Source: Elephas maximus indicus (lineage: Eukaryota > Chordata > Mammalia > Proboscidea > Elephantidae). From it: a stretch of DNA of 64,000 nucleotides. The notes beneath the pieces were generated by a model. It was not told the origin of the DNA. It worked only from the letters and a program-made list of their open reading frames with translations, and did not search any database. Each line of letters opens with the position of its first letter. Position 1 is the first letter of the stretch. The position numbers and the translations under genes were made by a program. Where the stretch lies: positions 99,586,480-99,650,479 of the forward strand of contig NC_064825.1 of the NCBI RefSeq assembly GCF_024166365.1, given 5' to 3'. This document shows, in pieces, positions 1 to 12,214 of this stretch.

Positions 1-599
1 TATTAAAAAGAGCATCTGTCTGTCTTTACCTCCACTTTTCACTTTTCTTAAGCACCTGGAGAGTTGATATTATAGAGACTGTCATCTTCAGAGAGAGGAT
101 GGGCCCAACAGCTCCTTTCTGTGAGGGCGCCAACCGCTGAGGCGTCGTCAGAGCTTCCCTCAGTGGAGGAGCCAGCGAGAGAATTCACACGGGAAGGACT
201 ATGGTCAGAGGTGAGTCATTCTTTCTTAGAGAATGGCCTCCCAGGGGTATTTTGCACATTGTGCAGGCCCCTGTCTTCAGCTTGGAGGAGAACTGAGTAG
301 CCTGTTAGATGGTGCTATCTCCAGCTTGCATTGATTTACACTCCCAAGACTCACGGGACCAGGAGAGAAAATAGTTCACGAGTGCTGCCGCCGCTGCAAC
401 AAGTACAGCTGAAAGGAGATCCCAAGCAGCAGGCAGGAGCCCGTGGAGGTGCTGAGAGAAGCTCAGCCAAGTTTGACCTCTCGAAGCTCTTCTAAAGCGC
501 CCAGTCCCCATTGGAGAATAAGTCAAACAAATATTAAGGAAAGGAAATCGAATATGTGTACTGAACATTGAAATAACATCTAATCATTTAAAACAAGCA

Positions 600-735
600 C
601 CCAGTTGGGAATTACAACCAAGTGGCACTTTTTTCTTCCCCACTGAGCAAATTAAAACAGCAAGTTCAGGATTTGTTTACACGGCCATTAATGAAACATC
701 AAAAGTGGGTCTAGCGGCAGCCTGTCCCCAAGAGG
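600..735. promoter_or_regulatory. Candidate conserved noncoding element in EXT2 intron
   Basis: This is a repeat-free AT-rich block with a forkhead-type core (tgtttaca, 674-681) and a homeodomain-type core (attaatga, about 687-694) close together. It resembles developmental enhancer sequence in texture only. Conservation cannot be tested here, so this is weak inference. Confidence 0.2.
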
Positions 736-2055
736 AGGGAGCACGCTTCCTGCTGGCATGTCTTCCCATCCAAGTATATCTCCTCCTCAAGGACTTCAAT
801 CCCAAATGAGTCAGGTTAGTTGGTTTCAGTGTGTTTTCCATACGAGCTTATTGTGTGACAGGCAGTCCGCCTGGTGAGGGAAGAGCGCCCCTGACCTTTC
901 AGGACCCAGCTGTGTGTGTCCCGCACCCTCCCCTCACCTCTTCGTCTCACCGGTCAGCCTTGGCACCATCCAGGCCATCTGGCTTTGTGTCTCTGTGCCT
1001 CAAGAACGAAGGCTCATAGTTTGGAATAGTTATTTTAAAGAGGTGTTCTTACATGGTTTAAAGAATGTGTAGCTCCTTCCCCCATCCCCTTTCAAAAGGA
1101 GATATTGGCAATGATATTCCAACCCTGAGAGGATCCATATGTTTCAGGGTTATTGTTCCGAAAGCTGCCTCTTGTCTCCTTGGGATTGATTACAGGGTAA
1201 CACTGGCTGCTTCAAGAATTCAGAGCTTCAGAATTTGGCTTATGAATTGGGATAGTGGGAATTTGTCTTGGATGGATTGCTTATCTGCCTTGATTTTGAT
1301 AGAGATGCTTAAAGGAGGTGTGTGGGCAGGACTTGGAGGAGGGCCAGGGGAAATGAAAGCCATAGCAGCATCCAGGGCCTCAACTCCCCCAGCTCCCTCT
1401 GAGGGCAGCGCCTGTAGCTTTCAGAGGAAAATTCTGTGTTGTGGTTCCCAAATGCAAAGCCGCACCTTTCATTGCCAGTTGTAAAACTGCCTGCAAAATC
1501 ATAAGTTTGAGATGGTGGTGGTTGATTACTGTTGCATTAGGCACAGTGATTCCACATTCGGGGAGAATTGAAAGAAAGAAAACTTAAAGGATCAGAGTAG
1601 TCCCCTGACCTTGGAAATACCACGACTGGGAAAAAGAGTCTCAGGAAAGCAAGGTGAACTAGTCAGAGTGATATTTACAGTTCACCTCTTAGATCATATT
1701 TATTTCTCGGTGCTCAAAAATTGGTGCCTAGGGATTGCATTAATCGTGATTGCAATATATTTGCTACTCTCTGTGGGCTGGTTTAGATCAAGCGTTGGCA
1801 ACCTTTAAAAGTAATATTTCAAGGTTCCCAACTAGCCTTTCGGTCGGGCTGAAGATTTGAGGGGTGGGGCTGAGGTACTGATTACAGGCTGACACTCTGC
1901 TCTTAGAGAGGGAAGGAAAGGGCTAACTTCTCACAACCAGGCCCACTAGTTACATCCACGCCAGAGATCTGGGGCCTGATTGAAAAACTGCCTTTTAGAA
2001 TGGGTTCATTCAGGCAGATATTGTGTCCATCTTGTTTACTTCTCTCTAAAAAAAG

Positions 2056-2220
2056 AAAAAAACAAACCCATTGCTGTCAAGTCGATTCTGACTCATAGAA
2101 ACACTACAGGACAGAGTAGAACTGCTCCACTGGGTTTCCAAGGAGCACCCGGTGGATTTAAACTTCTCACCTTTTGGTTAGCACCTGAGCTCTTAACCAC
2201 TGCACCACAAGGGTCCCTGC
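2056..2220 (-). repeat. AfroSINE, short subtype
   Basis: The reverse complement begins with the degraded head agggtcccttgtggtgcag and ends with the AfroSINE tail (tgagtcagaatcgacttgac). It lacks the middle segment seen in the ~205-bp copies. It is flanked on the tail side by an A-rich stretch. Confidence 0.9.
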
Positions 2221-2796
2221 TTCCATATATCCAGTGCATAATAGATGCTCCATAAATATATATTGACTGAGTGAATTTAATGTGTTTGGACATTGGATTT
2301 TCTTGTATATAATTTCTGTGGATAAAATTATAAGTTGTGCAAAATAAAATGATTTCATATTCTATATTCAGTGAAAAAACCTTGGCCTTTTACTTGCTGG
2401 CTTCCTCAACAGGTAGCAAAGATTAACTTTGTACTAATTTCTGCCTCGATTGATATTTTTAAGATAGCCATATATGGAACATCCCTGGATTTAAAAAAAA
2501 AAAAATGTTGTTGAGGAGATCCTCTGTTACGATGTTTTATAAACATCTAGGAGAAAACTGAGTCCAGAATTATGAAATAGTTTTTCTTCTCTAATGATTT
2601 GATATACTTCTTTCTATTTGTAAATGAAGAATGTCTAGCGTATCGTATTTTGTTTTCTTTGCTCATGCTGCCAGACGGTACAGTTGAGTTGGTGTTCGAT
2701 TACAGTAGCTTGCCTTGGGTCTCTGTTCTCTGATACAGCTAGTCTGCTTTCTCTTCTCTTCTCCCCGACCCCCTTTGCTTGTTACTTACCAGTTTA

Positions 2797-3048
2797 GCAT
2801 AGTGAACTCTGGAGCCAGATTGCCTGGGTTTAAGTCTCTGCTCTGCCACTTACGAGCTGTGTTACTTCAGGCATGTTCCTTGACTCCTCTGTGCCCCAGT
2901 TTTCTCATCTGTAACATGGGGCCAGTAGGACTTAGTGTGGAGTATTGTTGTGGGGATTAAGCGGTTTACTACATTTGCAGTCCCTGAAAGAACCCCTGGC
3001 CCCTAGAAAGATCTTAACAAATGTTAGTTGTTATTATTATTATCTTAG
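2797..3048 (+). repeat. MIR
   Basis: The sequence follows the MIR pattern: ctctggagccagattgcctg, then the tgtgtt-acttcaggc core, then ctcatctgtaacatgggg, ending near ttattattattat. This is an ancient mammal-wide tRNA-derived SINE. Confidence 0.9.
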
Positions 3049-4261
3049 CGGTTTGGACTTTATTAATAGTGTTTCCCCTTGTTGTAAATCGCCTCAAATC
3101 ATTTTTGGAAATAAATGGGATATAAATGAATAAGTAATGAAAAGAACCCCTCTGCTTGCTCCTCCACCAAGGAATTATAGGGTTTGAACCATATATTGGG
3201 CACTGTAATGAATTAACTTGTTAAATAATTATTTTGGAACCTCATTTATGCTTTGGAGTCAGTGCCATTTCCTACTTTTCCACAGTAAGAAGAAAACAAA
3301 AGGTTTGGGCTGGTTTTGCAGTAGTGACGAAAGTCACCAGGGCAATTATGTGAAGTAAGGAGAGTTTATTTCCTCCTTGCTGGACAGAGCTAATATCTTT
3401 GGTCCCCAGTCATTTAAATCAACTTCAGCTTCACCAAAATCAACTTGAAGTTTCGAAGGCTCAATAATGGTTATTTGTAAGAAAACAAAGTCCCTGTTTC
3501 CATTTGTTGTGCAAATTTTAAAAAGAATAGCCATTCGGCATATGCTCACTGTTCTTCTTTTAACTTCATTAAACAGTCCTCTGAGACCAGACTTAGAAGC
3601 AGCATGACCCACAGTGGAGTTGAGGTTATGGAAATAAAAATGATTTCATGTTTAATGGGTCTTAAGGAGCATAAAATTAGAAAACCAATGACCTGATCCT
3701 GACCTAGCGCTTCCTCCTCCCATACTCTAAAACTCACGTCTCTCCCTCTCTTCTCTTCTTTATTATCTCCCAAGAGATTCATTGTCTCATGAAAAATGGT
3801 AGTTGAGTTTAATCTTTCCTTCAGCTGCTTTTTGCCTGCATGTCCTTCTCTGCCACAGAGCCTCACAGATTATAAGGCTCCAGTAGGCCCTCAGTTGTCA
3901 TATGCAGAATCTCACTAGTTTGCTACATAGCTGACTGGAGTTCCTTCTTTTAGACCATGTGGCTTTCTCTGCTAAATGGAAACCACATTCATGAAGAGCA
4001 TACAGCTTTTAAGAGATGAGTACTGATGGGAGCAAAAGGTTTTGTCATTTTCCCCACCCCATCCTCCACCCATTCTGTCCTCAACCTAGTTATTCAGCGT
4101 ACACATGTGACTCTTACCATATCAGCACTAGCACCGAAGAGCTGAAGCACTAATACTGAATGTGATTTTAGACAGCAGAGTCTGCCTTCTTTGTTTTACA
4201 AGTAAGGGACTGAGCTTGGGAAGATGACATGCTTTGTAGAATCAGAAGAGTGGGAAGCCAC

Positions 4262-4410
4262 ATGGCATCATGAGCAGAGAACTAGACTGGAAATTAAGAC
4301 CCAGGTTGGACTTGAGCGAGCAGTGTAACGTTGGGGAAGCCACTTTCTCCCTGGGCCTCAGCTTTCTCATCTGGAGGGAACTGGACCAAGTGATCTCTAA
4401 GGCTGCAGTT
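4262..4410 (+). repeat. MIR-family fragment
   Basis: It contains the diverged MIR core (ggcctcagctttctcatctg) followed by the ggaactggaccaagtgatct segment typical of MIR relatives. Confidence 0.65.
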
Positions 4411-5959
4411 CTCCAAGATGGCTTGGACCGGGGTCAGCAGCTCAGACTGCCTAAGTGTGAGTCTTCTCCTTACCATTCACAGAAGACACACGGGCCTGCC
4501 GTTTAAGATACAAGAATGTCAAGTGTTTCAAAGCCACCTTCTTCAGTAAGCTCTTCTTAGTAGTGTTAACCGTTGAAAGATTTAATAGCACACGTATTTC
4601 TCTATCAACTGTGGCCAACCCCCAGTCTGTCTCTGCCTTCATCATTGCTCCTGGCCTAAAGAAAGGACTCGAAAGGTATGGAGATCATGTCCCCCAGCAC
4701 CAAGGCACTAACCTCCAACCAGAGGCAAATGGGAATGCTGCCAAAACCCCAGAAGCTTTGCCATGTTACCGGTTTTCCTGCTCAGCTTATTTTAAGCAGA
4801 ACCCTGCTCTTGGTTGGAAAGGTCCTTTAGGCCAACTGAAGCGATCTAACAGGTAAACCTTAATGTATAACACAGCCTGTACATGTATTTGTCAAAACCA
4901 ATCAGTATTCGGAAACTCCGCGTGACAGCTGGGCTCCCCTGATGGGCTCCCCTGATGTAGATGTCTCGCATCAGCATTTAATTGTTTCCCAAGCACAGGC
5001 AAAGGCTCTTTGGCTTTTTGCAAAGCACCCCCTTGACAACAACTGCCAACCACCAGTGTAATTAAAAGCACGAGCTGAAAATGAAGCCAATCTTTCCCTC
5101 CATTCCACTTCATTTCAGGAAATTCCAAATACAAAAGGTGAGCTTTGTTCCCAGAGGGCTGAGAGTGAATCCTATAACCGGCTTCGCTATGGAAACCAGC
5201 CTGGACTTGGAGGGCAGCCAGCTGCAGGGGCCAGCTCTCCCTTTCCCATCTGGGCAGCATGCAGGGCAAAGCCTGAGAAGAAGGGCCACTGATTCAAAGA
5301 TGTTTGCATGTTGGGTTGCTTTCAGACCTGCCCTGGCTGATCCAGGCATGTGACCACAGGGTTTGGGCTGGTTCATAGAGGCCTGTCCCACTCTGATGGT
5401 TAGGGATTGACAGAACCCAAGGGGTTATGTGCAAAGAAAGAAAGGAAACCTTAGATCCATATTCCCCCCACTTCCCACAGCACTTCCTAGTCCATCTCTT
5501 TCCTCACGAGTCCTGATAACACATAGCATCCCTCCCACCCAGTAGTAATATCACTGTGAAACTATGTCTTTGAAAGTGTGGTGACTGTAGCAGCCATTTC
5601 AGGGAGTTGCTTTTCTCCTAGTGTTGACCCGTGATTTGATAATTGTATACCCCAGATGGGCACCACCTGTTATTACACCTTCCCCCTTCTCCCCCAAGTC
5701 TGTTTCCTGAATCTGACTGTGGTTAGCACACACCCTGAGTTTAAAATGTACTCTTCTAAGCTGGCTTAGAATATAGTGCATTATCCTCTTTTCAGGAGCA
5801 TTTATTAGGTACCCATATGTGTATGGTATTTTAAACAAAGTTAAATAATGCAGGCCATGCTATATATTTAGAAATTTACAACTTGCTACAGCTCATAGTT
5901 GATGAGTTAGTTTCCTTGGAAGCAGGTCAGTGAAGAAGAAGAAATAAGATTTTAGCCGT

Positions 5960-6155
5960 AAAAAAGATGTTGTTGTGTGCCATTGAGTTGTTTTTGACTT
6001 ACAGCGACCCATAGCAGCCCCATAAGGGTTTTCTTGGCTGTAATCTTCACGGAAGCAGATTGCCAGGTCTTTCTCCTGTGAAATGGCTCGGTGGGTTCGA
6101 ACCACCAGCCTCTCAGTTAGCAGCTGAGTGCTTAACCATTTGAGTTGCCAGAGGT
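5960..6155 (-). repeat. AfroSINE, long subtype
   Basis: Antisense copy. The tail (ttgttgtgtgccattgagtt) is at the low-coordinate end and a degenerate tRNA head at the high end. It has the internal ctgtaatcttcacggaagca segment diagnostic of the longer subtype. Confidence 0.9.
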
Positions 6156-6749
6156 CACTTAATCCAACCTTTCATTTTTCAGGTGGCAAAATGAAAGCAG
6201 GACAACTTGAGTAGTCAGTTGCACGACTCATGAGGGCAGAGCTAGCCCTAGACCTGCTTTAACCATGTCCCATCTGGTGCCCTTTCTGTGACTGAGGCAA
6301 GAGTCAGTCTAGGCTGCCACCTGCGGGCTTTTAAACAAAGGTGGATCTGATCCTATAGTAATGGGAAGCCACAAAGACTTCAGGATGTTTAAAAAAAAAA
6401 AAGAATAGACAAACTTTGAAAATGGCCAAGTGAACAGAGTTGAGAGTCCAGAGAGGAGGAATTTCTGTAATTCAGGTAAAGTTAGAATGGAAAGAAACGG
6501 GTCGAGGATGGCATTATATTGTTACAATCTCTGTTCGAAAGCGGAAGCTCTAGTGATATAGAATAGGCCCCAAATGTAAGGCGAATCCAAATTATTGCTG
6601 AGCCCCTAAGCAAGGCATAGAGTTTGTTGTAACACAGGCTTCTGTCTTACAAAGATGTGTGCAATTAAAGTTAGATGAGCACACTATATATGGAGGGCTT
6701 CAGTAGTGTAGACAATCTAATAACGGCTTTGTAACTTGAACATAGCTAT

Positions 6750-6952
6750 AAAAAAAACTCCGTTGCTGTCGAGTCTGTTCTGATTCATAGCTACCCTATA
6801 GGACAGAGTAGAACCGCCCCACAGGGTTTCCAAGGCTCTAATCTTTACAGAAGCAGACTGCCACATCTTTCTCCCTCAGAGCAGCTGGTGGGTTGAACCA
6901 CCGACCTTCCAGTTAGCAGCTGAGCACTTAACCACTATGCCACCAGGGCTCC
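6750..6952 (-). repeat. AfroSINE, long subtype (first of a serial pair)
   Basis: Antisense AfroSINE with the internal taatctttacagaagcagac segment. It is flanked by the direct repeat tgaacatagctata at about 6737-6750 and 6953-6966, read as its target-site duplication. A second SINE follows directly. Confidence 0.92.
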
Positions 6953-6967
6953 TGAACATAGCTATAA

Positions 6968-7140
6968 AAAAGCAAAACAAAACAAAACCTGTTGTCATTA
7001 AGTTGCTTCTGACTCATAGTGACCCTATAGGACAGAGTAAGTAGAACTGCCGCATGGGGTTTCCAGGGAGCAGCTGGTGGATTCGAACTGCCAGCCTTTT
7101 CGTTAACAGCCAAGGTCTTAACCACTGTGCCACCAGGGCT
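6968..7140 (-). repeat. AfroSINE, short subtype (second of a serial pair)
   Basis: Antisense AfroSINE without the internal segment. It is bounded by tgaacatagctata on the left (6953-6966) and tgaacatagttata on the right (7141-7154). The same target was therefore used twice. Confidence 0.92.
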
Positions 7141-7676
7141 TGAACATAGTTATAGAAGCACTATTATGAGAACTACAGGGATATAATGTGAAGTTTCAAG
7201 TGCCCCCACTGCAATATATAAAGGCATCTGTTAGTAATGACAAAAAGCTGACCCCAGAGCATTTTCCCTGAGGTAAAAGGGGGAAAGTTGAGTTAGCATG
7301 GGGGTGGGTATTTGTGAGAAAAGGGGATGGAGTTGGAGTTCTCGCTCTTTCAGCTGGGAAAATGCTTTACTATATACATAATAGTCTTCTTACTACACTG
7401 GGGCTCGATTAGGGTGAGCCCATCCCATTCCTTTCCCCTCCGTTTTGATCCTGTAGTCAGCTGCAGAGTTATAGATGAAGTGACAGGGATGGTATCTTGA
7501 TTGTATCCAGCTGCCTGGAGTAAGTCAAGGGCAGAGAGGCCCCGCATGCGTAGCAACACTTACGAAAGACTCCAAAGGAATCTGAAATTCAGGACACCTC
7601 TGATGCTTTTACAACAGTGTGGTTTTGCACCCTGTGACCTAGTGTCACCAAATTAAGACCCTCTGGAGAGAAGTCA

Positions 7677-7832
7677 GACCTATAGTGGCGCAGTGGTTGA
7701 GCTCGGCTGCTAACCGGAAGGTCGGTAGTTCAAATCCACCAGCCGCTCCTTGCCCTAAGGGGCAGTTCTCCTCTGTCCTGTAGCGGCACTGTGAGTCAGA
7801 ATCAACTCAATGGCAGCGGGTTTGGGTTTTGA
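7677..7832 (+). repeat. AfroSINE, short subtype
   Basis: Sense copy with head tatagtggcgcagtggttga, B-box-like gttcaaatccacc, and tail gtcagaatcaactcaatggc. Confidence 0.92.
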
Positions 7833-8451
7833 TTGGATAGCTAACTGTAAGAGGACTGAAATCATCACAGCGTTTGACCCAAAAACTGAGCCACTGTTAT
7901 TATTATCATTCCTGCAAATGATGGGGGGCTTGGAAAGAGAGAGTCCCCTGGGCAAGTGATTTGAACTTCTTCTGCATGGATTAGAGAGCAGTTTTGACTC
8001 AAAGGAAACGGGGGGAAATGCAACTTCCAGCTTTGCCAGGTGTGCCCACTGAATGGGTACCCCTTGCTCCAACCCGCTTTCCTCCAGCTTTCCCATCCCT
8101 GGTTTTTAGTTACATGTGCCCTTCAGAAGTCTCTTTAATTCGGCTGAGGTGAATCTGTGATGATGGTATCGGTGTGACTTGAACGGGCAGGTGCTTGGCG
8201 CTGAGAAGAGGAAATTGGCCGTGCGTGTAGCAGTCTGCCCAGGCCCACAAATCAAGCCAGAGGCATGGCTCACGTGCTATGCTGGTGCTCTGGGCTCTGT
8301 GAAATTGTAATAGTGTTGTATTCTTTTAATCTGCTGAAATACAAGGCCAGAGTAGAGAGAACGCAGCAGCAGCATTACACATCTGAGGAACTGTTTGACA
8401 TGGATTCATTTGTCTGCAGCTATTTTTTTTTTTTTTTATAATGGTGCCTGT

Positions 8452-8530
8452 GGCCGATTAGCGCTATTGGTTACACTATGTGGTGTTAATGAGGCCAAGG
8501 TTCTGGGTTTGAGCCCCATTAGGTGAGCTG
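8452..8530 (+). pseudogene. tRNA-Ile(AAT)-like pseudogene or SINE head
   Basis: The 5' part ggccgattagcgctattggt aligns with a tRNA-Ile A-box half. An anticodon-loop-like ttaatga (AAT anticodon) follows, and the B-box region gggtttgagcccc is preceded by aggttc. Several stem pairs are broken and the acceptor 3' strand is lost, so it cannot be a working tRNA. It may be a processed tRNA relic or the head of an old tRNA-Ile-derived SINE. A 15-T tract lies about 15 nt upstream. Confidence 0.55.
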
Positions 8531-8899
8531 GTTTCACACACAGGAAAGCTCTTTTCCTAAGTCCATACCATGCCCCCAATCTAACTCAGGCATCCCATAA
8601 AAGCACATAGATGAACACAAGGAGGACTGGGCAGGACAGTGGAATGAGTCGGCAAATATCCCTTCACCCGCTTTGGGAAAAGCAATTAAAAACCTGTGCT
8701 TTAGGGATGGTGGATTATTTCTGTGATCTCCACACAGAAAGGGCATCACGTTATTAATGGTTATTAACTTGGATCAGTACGGTTGCAGGCTTCCTTCTTG
8801 AACCAAAGAGCATACTGGCTCTGGCTGTGAAGAAAGAGAAAGGCCCCTTGGTCCCCTACTTCCCTTCTCAGCTTTTTACCTCCTGGGATTCTGTCCATT

Positions 8900-10600
8900 C
8901 ATGCAGTCACCAAATGTGTCTTGAGTGCTGTCGTGCGCCAGGCACTGTTGTTTGTGCTCAGGATGCCACAGTAAATAAGATAAAGTCTCTGTCCTCATGC
9001 CATTAAATTTGACTGGAGGAAAGTAGGTAATAAATAAGTAGACAATAAATAACTGACATAATTTCTAAAAGTGAAAGTTTGGCAAAGAAGAACATGGGGT
9101 GAGGGGATCCGATGAAGACTGACAGTTGGGGGCAGTGTTTAGCTTGGATAGGAAGGTCTAAAGAGGCCTCTGAAAGTAGGCAACATTTAAGGAGAGACCT
9201 GACTCACCAGAAGGAACCAGCCTTTTGAAGAGCTGGAGAAGAACATTCCAGTCAGAAGAAATAGCAAGTACAAAGGGCCTGAGGCCTAGTCAGGGTGAGG
9301 GAACAGAAAAGCAGCATGGGAGAATATGGTAAGAGAGGAGGTTGGAGAGTGGGTAGGTCCTTTAGGACACAGTAAGGAATTTGGGCATTTTCGTCAGTGC
9401 AGGGGGAAGCCTTTTTTTTTATCTTGGGGGTTGGGTGGGGTATTTTTTAAAGTTTTTTTGTTTTGTTTTGTGTTTTGGGTTGCTAGCCCTCTGGCTCTGC
9501 TCTTGAGAAGGGCACTGAGGCTTCTTCCCTGGACTCGACACTTGGGTGTTGGGGGAGCTGATGGTTGCTGTACCATCAGCTGCCGCAACTTATTTATGTT
9601 GTTGTTAGGTGCCATCGAGTCGGTTCCAACTCAGCGGCCATGTACAACAGAACATAACACTGCCTGGTCCTGCGCCGTCCTCACAGTAGTTGGTATGCTT
9701 GAGCCTATTGTAGCCACTGATCAGTGTTCTGCTGGTTTTCACTGGCCAGTGTTTTCAGAAGGAGACCACCAAGTCTTTCTTCCTAGTCTGTCTCAGTCTG
9801 GAAGCTCTGCTGAAACCTGCCTACCATGGTTGACCCTTTTGGTATTTGAAATATTGGTGGCATAGCTTCCAGCAACATATAAGCCACCACAGTACAACAG
9901 ACAGACAGATGAGTGGTAGACTTATTTATATGTAGATGAATATATAATGAAAATTATAATATTAAAAATAAATACAAGAGGGCAGAGCCCACTGAAAGGA
10001 TGTTGGCTCAGGTTGATTTGCCCTGAGCCAGTGTCCTTTTAGGAACAGTCCTTTTAGGGATGCTTTGTAAATAATGATCTGGAAGGGCAAGGTGGAAGCA
10101 AAAAGACAAGTTGGAAGCCTAGTAGAGTAATCTAAGTGAGAGATGATTGTGTTCTGACCTGGGGGAGTGGCGGTAGAGAGGGTGTGAGGCAGTCAGAAGT
10201 AGAGCGAGCAGGACTTGGTAATGGATTAGATGTGGGGAGAGAGGGAAAGGAAGGAATAAAGGCTGACTCCTAGCTTTTGGGTTTGAGCAATGGGGTTGAT
10301 GATTTACTGAAATGGAGAAGACAGACAGGGTGACTTGTCCTGGGAGATGGAATCAAGAGTTATGTTTTGAACATGTTAAGTTTGAGATGCCTGTTGTTTA
10401 TTCAGGTGGAGACATTAAGTAAGTAGTTGGTTATCTAAGGAAGGTTCAGGTCTAAAGATATAAATTTAGAGAGAGAAAGCGTTTGAAGAAGAGAAGAGGT
10501 CCCAGGACTGAGCCCTCAGAAACTCCAGCAGTCTGGTAAATAATGAGAAGCCAGCAAAGAGACTTAGAAGAGGCAACAGGAGCCACTGGTAAATTGTCAG
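8900..10600 (+). repeat. Ancient LINE-derived repeat, interrupted by a SINE
   Basis: It starts with the common mammalian phrase gccaggcactgttgtttgtg and continues through text such as agtacaaagggcctgaggcc and agtaatctaagtgagagatg. These are shared with other blocks in this window (19100, 30395, 45545, 51290). It looks like a very old L1M/HAL1- or L2-type LINE remnant; the exact family is not assigned. A younger SINE at 9590-9919 splits it. Confidence 0.6.
9590..9919 (-). repeat. RTE-tailed SINE or internally deleted RTE element
   Basis: The reverse complement runs from a ctgttgtactgtggtggct segment through a gcttccagactgagacagac block and ggcgcaggaccaggcagtgt to the tail ggaaccgactcgatggcacc with a cctaacaacaac end. 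The middle block is shared with the copy at 62152-62463 and the tail with the RTE LINE piece at 35256. No clear tRNA head is visible. A spurious 179-codon reading frame crosses this repeat. Confidence 0.8.
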
Positions 10601-10652
10601 TGCTTGTTGGTAGTATGGACCTCCTCCATTAACGGTTACATTAAATTAACAC

Positions 10653-10694
10653 ATGAGGTCGCCATGAGTCAGAAGAGACTGACAGCAACTGTTG
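10653..10694 (+). repeat. RTE/AfroSINE 3' tail fragment
   Basis: A short isolated piece, acatgaggtcgccatgagtc followed by a cagcaactgttgtt end, matches the 3' tail of the RTE-tailed elements. The body is missing. Confidence 0.7.
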
Positions 10695-11162
10695 TTTGTT
10701 TTCATTGTATAGGAATACATGGGGAAAGGTATTATTGGTACCCTACCCCCAATATACCAAATCCTGTTTAATCCAACAAAAGTGTATTTAAGAACCTCTC
10801 CACATATGGAAATCACATTTTTGCGTTTCATATGTTACAGGTTGTAAATCAGACAAATCTTTATTTTAGGATTCCAGCAGATCCTAAAAATGGGTATGTG
10901 CTCAGGAAAAATAGATGATTTCTTTAGAAACAATAGACTTGGGAAATTTTCATAATCACAAAAATCTAGTGTAAATTAGGGCAGTTGAGTTACAGGGCTC
11001 CATTTATTATTCATTTGTGAGTTCACTAAATATGAAACCTATTTCACTAATCATGTTTTAAGAGATTACCTACCTTGGCCCAGTTCACTAAGCTATTACT
11101 CTGCCTTACTTGAAATTTCCAAGGCAGCACAGGAAGTTTTAGAGAAAATCGGAATCAACATC

Positions 11163-11717
11163 TGTCTTAGGCTGGGTTCTCTAGAGAAACAAAACCAGTA
11201 AAGCATACAAATATATACAGAGAGAGAGATTTATATCAAGGAAATGGCTCACACGGTTGTAGAGGCTGTAACATCCCAAGCCTATGGGTCAGGATAGAGG
11301 CTTCTCTTGATTCACATAGCCACAGGGGCTAGTGAACCCAAGATTGGCAGGTCAGAAAGCAAAGGGCTGTTGCTCACACGCTGTGAAGATTGACGAATCC
11401 CAGGATCGGCTGGCAAGACTACAGGTATGCTGCTAGCTCAAGCTCCAAGAACCAGAGGTCAGATGAACAGGAGCCAGCTGCAGGATCCAGAATGAGCAAA
11501 AGTCCCCGAGCCCTGCTAGAATACCTGACCATACTTCATGCAGGCCACATACCCGAGGAAACTCCCCCTCAACCGACTGACCACTCACAACAGATCCTAT
11601 CACGGGGGGTGATCACACATCAAATCCCAACAGGGATGTGACCACAATATCATATGACCCAAAACACTGAGAATCATGGCCCAGCCAACTTGACACACGA
11701 TCTTAACCATCACAACA
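11163..11717 (+). repeat. Interspersed repeat of unassigned family (~550 bp)
   Basis: It opens with gctgggttctctagagaaac, has an ATA/GA-rich stretch and ggctcacacggttgtagagg, and closes with cagccaacttgacacacgat and ttaaccatcaca. The same closing text recurs at about 43940-44030, so it is a dispersed element. The type resembles the ggttctctagagaaacagaa repeats common in mammals. A reading frame of 83 codons inside it is taken as chance. Confidence 0.75.
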
Positions 11718-11903
11718 TCTGTCAGTATTGGCAGAATAGTAGGACCTGATTAATTGAACATCTTCAGAAGCCCTCCTTCACTCTGACCTTAGTTTGTGAA
11801 GATTTGAACCTAGGGAGTCTGTTGATGCCTGTCTTTGTAACTCAGCTCTGTAATGATTGCTGTCTCGGCTAGGAAGTGATTGTTGATCTGTTTTTGTTCT
11901 TAG

Positions 11904-12062
<159 letters not shown>

Positions 12063-12214
12063 TAGGTCAGATGGGCCTGAGTTGACAAAACTGAGAGTAT
12101 GATACTTATTTTATTTGGCCCAATTTAATTTTCCATACCTGCTAATGAATTCAGGAAAAATATTCTACTCAGAGGGCTTAGAAAGGCCATGTTGTGTGAT
12201 ATTTCTTAAAAAAA

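Larger units (their letters stand above)
1..11903 (+). other. EXT2: EXT2 intron, 3' part (upstream of the first visible EXT2 exon)
   Basis: No coding exon is recognisable here. In particular the IDDD-type metal-binding segment that precedes the first visible exon in EXT2 is not found, so it lies upstream of the window. The stretch holds AfroSINEs at 2056, 5960, 6750, 6968 and 7677, MIRs near 2797 and 4262, a tRNA-Ile-like relic at 8452, and a long ancient repeat at 8900-10600. A ~550-bp repeat lies at 11163-11717. Repeat-free blocks at about 1-800, 4500-5900, 7840-8440 and 10700-11160 show no gene. The intron ends in a pyrimidine-rich tract and the acceptor ttcttag at 11903. Confidence 0.85.

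Noticed and set aside
4929-4956. Direct repeat of gggctcccctgat
   Set aside because: It is only two 13-bp copies; too small to mean more than a local slippage event.
9326-9865. 179-codon open frame on the + strand
   Set aside because: It runs antisense through an RTE-tailed SINE and a T-rich tract; no domain, no splice context.
11390-11641. 83-codon open frame
   Set aside because: It is inside a dispersed repeat that recurs in part at 43940; no domain.
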